This document shows, one piece after another, positions 1 through 4,761 of a stretch of DNA of 7,907 nt. The stretch spans positions 1-7,907 of the forward strand of contig JASLMQ010000350.1 in NCBI GenBank assembly GCA_030746455.1, written 5' to 3'. The position numbers were made by a program, and so were the translations under genes. The stretch is from Candidatus Latescibacterota bacterium. Lineage in GTDB: Bacteria; Latescibacterota; UBA2968; GCA-2709665. The notes beneath the pieces are model-generated. The model saw only the letters and a program-made list of their open reading frames with translations. It made no database searches and was not told the DNA's origin. Position 1 is the stretch's first letter. Each line of letters opens with the position of its first letter.

Positions 1-1098
1 GTGTTTGGCGACCGCATCGGGGTTCTCGCGGACGAAGTCCAGATCCTCGCTTACGCAGTACAGGTGCAGATAGAGGGCGACCCGCGTTCCCTCTCCACGC
101 AACCGATCGATGAGCGCGCGGAATCCCTCGTTCCCGCCCAGTTCGTCGATAACCCGCATCTCTCCGTACTTGTGGAAGTAGACCTGGTCGAAGAAGAGGT
201 TCAGGTCGTGGATCCGGGTGTGCTCGCGCACCCGGTCCAGCCACCGGGTGACGTTCCCGGTCGTAAGCACGGTGTGCGGCCTTCCGTCCTCGTCGAACGT
301 AAACGTCCGGAGGTCCTGGTGCCTCGCCAGCTCATCCCAGAGCTTGTAGTGCGGCTGGGACCACCACGCGGGATGGCGCGGGGATTTCTCAACGGTGAGG
401 CCTAGGGAGTCACTGATTTCCCGATGAACGTCCACAACATCGTATGGATCTGGGATTCCAGGCGCGAAGTAGACGTGGGGCATGTGGCCTTCGCTACAGG
501 TCGGCCTGAGCGCCTCGAAGGACAGAGACCAGCGACGCATGCGCATCCGTGCACGTGTCACCCCCACCGGCAGCGCACCCGGGATCGACAGCCCGATCCA
601 TCCCCGATCCGACTTCAGTGCGAAGACCCTCGGCTGGATGTTGTTGATCCACGTCAGCGGCCTGTCGCCCGGATCGGTCATGCCCGCGCCATCTGCGCCG
701 TCCGGATTGGCGCCGATATAGCAGCTCGATACGCTCACCTCACAGTCCAGGTCGCGCTCCCAGAAGCGGTCCCACTCGTCCGAACAGAAGCTGTGCCATC
801 CCGGGCCGTGGACCTGAACGTTCGTGAAGTAGGCGATCTGCTCGAATTCCGGTACCTGTGTCTCCATCCAGAAACGAGCGCGTCCCAGGTGCTCCGACAG
901 GTGCACAGCGTCGCCGGAGCGACCCACGATCTCGGCAGTCAAATGCCCTTCACCAGCCTCGTGCCACGCTCCGAGCGTCGTCTCTTGCCCCTCGATGACG
1001 GGCGCGACCCGGAGGGTCACCGCGTCCCTTCCCTCTGAGCGCAAGGTCAAGAGATCTCCCTGCACCTCGAAGCACCATGGATCCAGTTCCAGCTTCAT
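1..1098 (-). CDS. GH31/GH36-like glycoside hydrolase, N-terminal part (3' end outside window)
   Basis: The frame is open for 366 codons from an ATG at 1098 to the window edge, so the C-terminus is missing. Residues 1 to about 235 are rich in beta strands and Trp/Phe and read as an N-terminal beta-sandwich. From about residue 240 the pattern suggests the first units of a TIM barrel: HPAWWSQPHYKLWDE (242-256), then an LNLFFDQVYFHKYGEM strand and loop (299-314), a helix (NEGFRALIDRLRGEG) and a strand TRVALYLHLYCVSEDLDF (338-355). That last block resembles the 'G.k.glW..P..v..ds' strand of GH31/GH36 alpha-glycosidases. The catalytic acids normally lie further on and are not visible. No signal peptide is apparent (MKLELDPWCF). 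The gene follows the sialidase-like gene by 15 bases and is probably translated from the same mRNA. The open frame is certain; the family is an inference from fold-like patterns, and another TIM-barrel family is possible. Confidence 0.72.
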   Translation of the reverse strand, partial: MKLELDPWCFEVQGDLLTLRSEGRDAVTLRVAPVIEGQETTLGAWHEAGEGHLTAEIVGRSGDAVHLSEHLGRARFWMETQVPEFEQIAYFTNVQVHGPGWHSFCSDEWDRFWERDLDCEVSVSSCYIGANPDGADGAGMTDPGDRPLTWINNIQPRVFALKSDRGWIGLSIPGALPVGVTRARMRMRRWSLSFEALRPTCSEGHMPHVYFAPGIPDPYDVVDVHREISDSLGLTVEKSPRHPAWWSQPHYKLWDELARHQDLRTFTFDEDGRPHTVLTTGNVTRWLDRVREHTRIHDLNLFFDQVYFHKYGEMRVIDELGGNEGFRALIDRLRGEGTRVALYLHLYCVSEDLDFVRENPDAVAKH

Positions 1099-1103
1099 CT
1101 CAT

Positions 1104-1113
1104 CCCCCTTTCC
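1104..1113 (-). promoter_or_regulatory. Ribosome binding site abutting the upstream stop codon
   Basis: Read on the minus strand, the purine run GGAAAGGGGG starts immediately after the TGA of the sialidase-like gene and ends 5 bases before the ATG at 1098. Its position fixes the start of the glycosidase-like gene. It implies that ribosomes finishing the upstream gene are placed directly over this site, so the two genes are probably translationally coupled. Confidence 0.65.
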
Positions 1114-2889
1114 TCACCCGGGGAGATCCGGCGATCCGTGGGCGATCAGGTAGGCCGGCCCAACGAGTAGTCTCCCCTCTTCCGGCGAATCCGTGAAGAT
1201 CGAGACCGCCTGGATGTCGGCCACATCCACCTGATGCCTGATCTCATCTACCGGGCCGTAGAGCGTGGTGGCCTCGCCCGGATCGAGATCGAAGGGGACG
1301 GTGGTGACCCACAGGTGGGGCGGCGTGACGATGTTGCTGAAATCCAGCTTGCTGTGCACGCTGAGACAAACCTTCAGCCGCGCGGGCCCCGCGTTGCGCG
1401 CCCGTATTGCGAGGGCGGTATACGGCCCCCAGTCTGGTATCTCCAGGTCGACCAGCGTGAGGCCGCGGCGCCCGCACTGGGCCTCCTGCTCGGATCGGAT
1501 CTGGACCTCCGCCACAAACGGTTCGTCGGGGTTCAGACCAGGGCGTGCCGTCACGGCCACCTGGTCGGGCACCTCCTTCTCCAGGTACGGGAAGCTCCGC
1601 GGCACCATCCGTGCACCTGAGGATGTCGACGGGTCGTAGAGCAGTGACATCCGGCCAGCATCACCCAGGCCAAGAAGCGATCGGTCGAACAGCACGATCC
1701 TTTCGTCGGCAGACTCAGGGATGACCCACCGTACGACCTCCACGTGCGACCTGTCGTCGGCGCCGAGGTAGCTGTAGCAGGAGACAAGACCTCCGTCCTG
1801 GAGTTCGACGGTGTTCCCGAACCCACCACCCGAGCGCTTGCCCCAGGGAGTCATGCCCTCGAGCACGATCTGATCGTGTTCGAGGTCCCACACCTCGCCG
1901 TCGTCCTGCCCCAGGCGAGCCCTCAGCCCGAGGGGGTAGAGCAGGTCCCGCTGTGTGTAGGTCATCAGCAGGCGCCCGCTGCGCATCTGGATCACGCGCG
2001 GGTACATCTGGCCATAGTCACCGAAGTCGCCGCGGGGTTTCCACGTCATCCCCTCGTCACCGGACTCCCACCACAGGAGCCGGCGCACCTGATCGGTGTA
2101 CTTCGGTACGGCCGAGGGATCGATCCTGTTATCCGGGAGCCTGTAGTAGCGCTTCCGTGCGTCGTAGGCCCGCCAGAAGAGCAGCTTGCCAGCCCCGTTT
2201 CGATAGAGAAAGCCCTCCGCGAAGAACCCGCCGATGTCGTCGTACTTCCCTGCCTCGATCGTGACAGGACGGTCCTGGATCCACGTTGCACCCCCGTCGC
2301 ACGACGACCATATGTAGTCGCACGCGTTTGCGGGATCGTTTGTCCGGGGGCCCCAGACGGATACGCCCAGCAGCAAAGAGCCGTCCGGCATTTCGACCAC
2401 ATTCCGTGCAAGCAGCGATGGATGACGTTCGTACGGAATGCCGCGCCGCAGATCCCCCTCCACAAGGACCATCGTACGGTGCCACGTCTCCCCGCCGTCC
2501 GTGCTTCGGTGGAGAAGCGAGCACCCGCTTCCCGGGGGGCCCGGGTAGGCGGTGTCCATCGGCATGATGCTCGACGTCATGAAGAGCGTGCCATCCGACG
2601 TAGCACTCAGGAACTGCTCGCGCCCGATCACGTCATCGAGAGTCTGGCCGTCCGACCACGTCCGTCCGCCGTCGTGCGACCGCCACAGCGTCGTGACCTC
2701 GTGCCAGCAGTCGTCCCCGGCGGGCATCGTCCGATGGAATGCGACCATCACCAGCTCGCCGGAGGGCAGCAGTGCGAGGCTTGGCTTGTACTCCCCGGGG
2801 TCTCCAACGGAAATCCGCTGCGCCGGGAGCTCCCACGCGGGGATCTCTCGTGGGTGATCAATTCGCACGGGCGTGGAGCTGATCTTCAT
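1114..2889 (-). CDS. Sialidase-superfamily (BNR/Asp-box) beta-propeller protein
   Basis: This 591-residue protein has four Asp boxes of the S-x-D-x-G-x-T-W type: SHDGGRTW (71-78), STDGGETW (129-136), SCDGGATW (196-203) and SGDEGMTW (276-283). A degenerate fifth (QDDGEVW, 328-334) follows. Each is preceded or followed by strand pairs such as PSGELVMVAF, MPDGSLLLGV and RSGRLLMTY, which is typical of a six-bladed sialidase propeller (residues about 25-400). Residues about 445-590 form a separate, probably beta-sandwich, C-terminal domain. I could not assign the arginine triad or Tyr/Glu pair of true sialidases, so the substrate is unknown; other glycan-active propellers share these motifs. The start MKISSTPV is preferred over an in-frame upstream start at 3045. 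The longer form would overlap the previous gene and begin with a charged, low-quality stretch, while 2889 has a good ribosome site. No signal peptide is visible. Confidence 0.85.
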   Translation of the reverse strand: MKISSTPVRIDHPREIPAWELPAQRISVGDPGEYKPSLALLPSGELVMVAFHRTMPAGDDCWHEVTTLWRSHDGGRTWSDGQTLDDVIGREQFLSATSDGTLFMTSSIMPMDTAYPGPPGSGCSLLHRSTDGGETWHRTMVLVEGDLRRGIPYERHPSLLARNVVEMPDGSLLLGVSVWGPRTNDPANACDYIWSSCDGGATWIQDRPVTIEAGKYDDIGGFFAEGFLYRNGAGKLLFWRAYDARKRYYRLPDNRIDPSAVPKYTDQVRRLLWWESGDEGMTWKPRGDFGDYGQMYPRVIQMRSGRLLMTYTQRDLLYPLGLRARLGQDDGEVWDLEHDQIVLEGMTPWGKRSGGGFGNTVELQDGGLVSCYSYLGADDRSHVEVVRWVIPESADERIVLFDRSLLGLGDAGRMSLLYDPSTSSGARMVPRSFPYLEKEVPDQVAVTARPGLNPDEPFVAEVQIRSEQEAQCGRRGLTLVDLEIPDWGPYTALAIRARNAGPARLKVCLSVHSKLDFSNIVTPPHLWVTTVPFDLDPGEATTLYGPVDEIRHQVDVADIQAVSIFTDSPEEGRLLVGPAYLIAHGSPDLPG

Positions 2890-2897
2890 CCCTCCAT

Positions 2898-2906
2898 CTC
2901 CCCCTT
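2898..2906 (-). promoter_or_regulatory. Ribosome binding site deciding the sialidase-like start
   Basis: The minus strand reads AAGGGGGAG, 8 bases before the ATG at 2889. A second purine run, GGAGGG, lies directly against the ATG and is too close to act alone. The stronger site supports starting at 2889 rather than at the in-frame codon at 3045, which lies inside the preceding gene. Confidence 0.55.
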
Positions 2907-2922
2907 CGTGTTCTTCGTGGTT
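2903..2922 (-). repeat. Short CACGAAG tandem motif between genes
   Basis: On the minus strand the 53-base spacer before the sialidase-like gene contains AACCACGAAGAACACGAAGG, in which CACGAAG occurs twice with a period of 9 bases. It runs into the ribosome binding site. From memory, 'accacgaagaacacgaagg' tracts are a recurrent intergenic sequence in many environmental bacterial genomes (Planctomycetota, Verrucomicrobiota and others). I see only this one copy here, so calling it a dispersed repeat rests on that recollection. Confidence 0.45.
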
Positions 2923-2942
2923 CAGAGCTCTTCGGCTGCGGG

Positions 2943-4340
2943 CTATTCCCTTAGAACTGCCGGTTTCACCGTCCACGCCCCCAGCTTTGCCAGCTCGATC
3001 AGCTTGTGTCCCCTGAACTCGTAGGGCAGCATCGCGCCTCCCCACGCCCGGCGCGCGGCCTCCTCGTCGACGTACTGCTCGAAGACCCTCTCCGTGGGTC
3101 GGATCTCCACCTTCGTTGGAGCGCTGGTCCCGTCAAGGAGCCCGACGGCCACCTGCGCCACCGCCCCCAGGAAGTCGGCCGGCGGAACGTCTGCCCCATC
3201 CACCTCTACCGCGTTCGGCACACTGCCGCTCGCATCCAACTCCCTCACGGCCGAAATGATGCCCTCGCAGAAGGCATCCCAGGTCACCGACCGCTCGCCC
3301 GCCGCATCCTCAGGCTTTCGGGTGGGGTTCATCACCTGATTCCAGGCGATGCCATCCGGCAATCCATCCCGTTCGATCGTGTCGGCGAGGAATCGGACGA
3401 GCATCCCGAAGGCCTCCGACGCCGAGATCGTGGCGTCCCCGGCCCGCTGGAACGTGATCTCCTCCGACAGGCCCCGCGCGATCTGGCCGATCTCTTCGCG
3501 AGAGAAGGTCCGCCCTTTGGCCCGGTCCGGGTATAGCTCACGCAACTGGCTGGCGCACGTGGACTTCACGTTCTCGAGCGACATGGCCCACTTGACGAAC
3601 GCCTCGAAGTGCTCGAACCCGGCCTCCGTGAGCTCACGGGATTTCATGAACGTCGAGAACCACTCCTCCAGCACCAACGTACAGGGGTGGTTGATGATGC
3701 TGATCACCCCGCCGGAACCGGAGAGCTGTTCAAGAGAAGTCGAGAACAGCGCCTTGTGCTTCTCCAGCTCTCCCGGCTCCCCCAGCTCGAAGTTGAGCCC
3801 CATGTGGTGCCTTTGAGACTCTCCGTTGAAGCGCTTCCCGTACATATGAGACGTGCACAGGAGTCCACCGTACCAGAAGGGCTGGCAATCCACCCCGACG
3901 TACCCGTAGCCGCTCACGTAGGTCGGGATGCCCCACTTCCGCAGGATGGGAAACGGCTGGGGCGCCCAGTTGGATCCCGGCTGTCCGTACGTTGCAGGAT
4001 TGACCCCGAAGATGCGCCGCACGTCCCGGATCCCCGGGAACTCGCGCCGTTCGAAGTCGGCCACACCATCATCCCAGTCTCGCGGCGCAAGGTATTCGGC
4101 GATCTGCGGCCTCCCACCGTGCCAGTTGGCGTGGAACCCGATATCGTGCTTCAGAAGCTCATCGATCACCTTGTACCGTACCCGCTGCTCCAGCACGCGC
4201 GCCTTCTGACCGACGACCTTGAACGTGCCCCGCACGCCATGCTCTGTCAGAATCATCGCCAGTCGCCGCGCGGCATCGTCGCTCTGCGGCACCGTGCAGT
4301 CTTCCACGTCGAACCAGAACAGCGCGTATACGTTCGCCAT
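2943..4340 (-). CDS. Polysaccharide deacetylase-like (NodB-fold) protein with repeated C-terminal domain
   Basis: This 465-residue protein opens with a NodB-homology (CE4-like) fold. FWFDVED (8-14) matches the motif that carries the catalytic base and metal-binding aspartate. VRGTFKVVG (36-44) is the next strand. HANWH (70-74) has the H-x3-H metal pair. YGQPGSNW (118-125) lies where the R-x-P-[GY] motif 3 is expected, and INHP (216-219) supplies the likely catalytic His218. This departs from classic deacetylases (FDVED in place of TFDDG), as in the PuuE/allantoinase-like branch, so the bond cleaved may be an N- or O-acyl group or another amide. Residues about 304-415 hold three related helical units described in the findings. 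The start is ATG 4340: the alternative GTG at 4346 lies within the ribosome binding site. No signal peptide is seen. It is the first gene of the tight three-gene set and ends 53 bases before the sialidase-like gene. Confidence 0.82.
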   Translation of the reverse strand: MANVYALFWFDVEDCTVPQSDDAARRLAMILTEHGVRGTFKVVGQKARVLEQRVRYKVIDELLKHDIGFHANWHGGRPQIAEYLAPRDWDDGVADFERREFPGIRDVRRIFGVNPATYGQPGSNWAPQPFPILRKWGIPTYVSGYGYVGVDCQPFWYGGLLCTSHMYGKRFNGESQRHHMGLNFELGEPGELEKHKALFSTSLEQLSGSGGVISIINHPCTLVLEEWFSTFMKSRELTEAGFEHFEAFVKWAMSLENVKSTCASQLRELYPDRAKGRTFSREEIGQIARGLSEEITFQRAGDATISASEAFGMLVRFLADTIERDGLPDGIAWNQVMNPTRKPEDAAGERSVTWDAFCEGIISAVRELDASGSVPNAVEVDGADVPPADFLGAVAQVAVGLLDGTSAPTKVEIRPTERVFEQYVDEEAARRAWGGAMLPYEFRGHKLIELAKLGAWTVKPAVLRE

Positions 4341-4345
4341 ATCCA

Positions 4346-4351
4346 CCTCCT
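4346..4351 (-). promoter_or_regulatory. Strong Shine-Dalgarno AGGAGG fixing the deacetylase-like start
   Basis: The minus strand carries a consensus AGGAGG 5 bases before the ATG at 4340. An in-frame GTG at 4346-4344 overlaps the last base of this motif and so cannot be the start it serves. Translation most likely begins with MANVYALF rather than two codons earlier. Confidence 0.75.
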
Positions 4352-4400
4352 ACGAAATCCCCTTGCGCTGGGAGCCACTCACATCTGGATGTCTCTGCTG

Positions 4401-4488
4401 AGCCCCGGAGGGGCGACAGTCAATGGCCTGGGGCGCAAGCCCCAGGAGCATCCGAAGCCGAGGAATCACCAAGCCCCGGAGGGACGAC
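4401..4488 (-). repeat. Two 17-base direct repeats flanking a perfect hairpin
   Basis: Plus-strand 4401-4417 (AGCCCCGGAGGGGCGAC) and 4472-4488 (AGCCCCGGAGGGACGAC) match at 16 of 17 bases, 71 bases apart. Each can fold on itself with a 5-bp stem and a 3-base loop. Between them, 4427-4446 is a perfect inverted repeat: CCTGGGGC, a 4-base loop GCAA, then GCCCCAGG. In minus-strand RNA the one base change converts a G-C pair to G-U and keeps the stem; on the plus strand it would be an A-C mismatch. The layout resembles 'cgcccctccggggct' intergenic elements that I recall from Planctomycetota and Verrucomicrobiota-type genomes. Its left end is 61 bases upstream of the deacetylase-like ATG, so it would sit in that gene's leader. 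Confidence 0.65.
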
Positions 4489-4619
4489 GGAACGCACGGG
4501 AAATACTGCACGACCGAGCCATTGCAGAACAGGGGCAACGACAATGGAGAATATACCTCAGTGGTCTAACCGGACGTGACGAGCCCGGGTACATACGGTG
4601 CGAGGTCCCAACGCCCCTG

Positions 4620-4679
4620 TCCTCCGTAGCCGGCTCGCAAGCGAAGGAGGATGCTGCCTCGCAGAAGGCTGAGGAGGCA
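4620..4679. repeat. Second inverted-repeat segment in the intergenic region
   Basis: TCCTCC (4620-4625) can pair with GGAGGA (4646-4651), enclosing the 10-base palindrome TCGCAAGCGA (4635-4644). A further pair, TGCCTC (4655-4660) with GAGGCA (4674-4679), follows directly. The minus-strand wording 'ccttcgcttgcgagccggctacggagga' broken at its halves resembles a dispersed intergenic sequence I recall from environmental bacteria. Only one copy is present here, so repeat status is an inference. No T run follows, so an intrinsic terminator is not supported. Confidence 0.35.
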
Positions 4680-4761
4680 TAGCAGGCGGCCGGGCCCCAG
4701 CGACCACAGGGATGCCGAACAAGAACCCGCAACTCGGTGTCCAGGCCATCCCACATGCCCC

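Larger units (their letters stand above)
4341..4761. other. 421-base intergenic region with structured repeat-like DNA
   Basis: The gap lies between the stop of the lyase gene and the start of the deacetylase-like gene. Short open frames exist on both strands, but none has a convincing start site or recognisable product. The left third contains the 88-base hairpin element and the part around 4620-4680 contains a second inverted-repeat segment. About 4490-4615 holds nothing I recognise. An AT-rich TATATT near 4550 (minus strand) could be a -10 box, but no matching -35 hexamer stands at the usual distance, so I do not call a promoter. I see no hairpin followed by a T run that would end the lyase transcript. 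Confidence 0.6.

Noticed and set aside
1..1038. Plus-strand open frames at 1-405 and 424-1038
   Set aside because: They are the exact complement of the codons of the minus-strand glycosidase-like gene, have low-complexity Arg/Pro/Val-rich products and no ribosome site.
1744..3024. Long plus-strand open frame (426 codons) opposite the sialidase-like gene
   Set aside because: The minus strand has clear Asp-box motifs. The plus-strand product is rich in Arg, Pro and His with no recognisable domain, as expected for an antisense shadow in high-GC DNA.
4427..4446. Perfect 8-bp hairpin as an intrinsic terminator
   Set aside because: No T run follows the stem on either strand, and it is flanked symmetrically by direct repeats, which fits a repeat element better.
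4545..4575. Possible promoter on the minus strand (TATATT near 4550)
   Set aside because: The hexamer 17 bases upstream does not resemble TTGACA, and a single AT-rich patch is weak evidence in this organism.
3609..4682. Plus-strand open frame (357 codons) spanning the deacetylase-like gene and the gap
   Set aside because: Most of it is antisense to the NodB-fold gene, and the rest crosses the repeat-like intergenic DNA. The product has no coherent domain.
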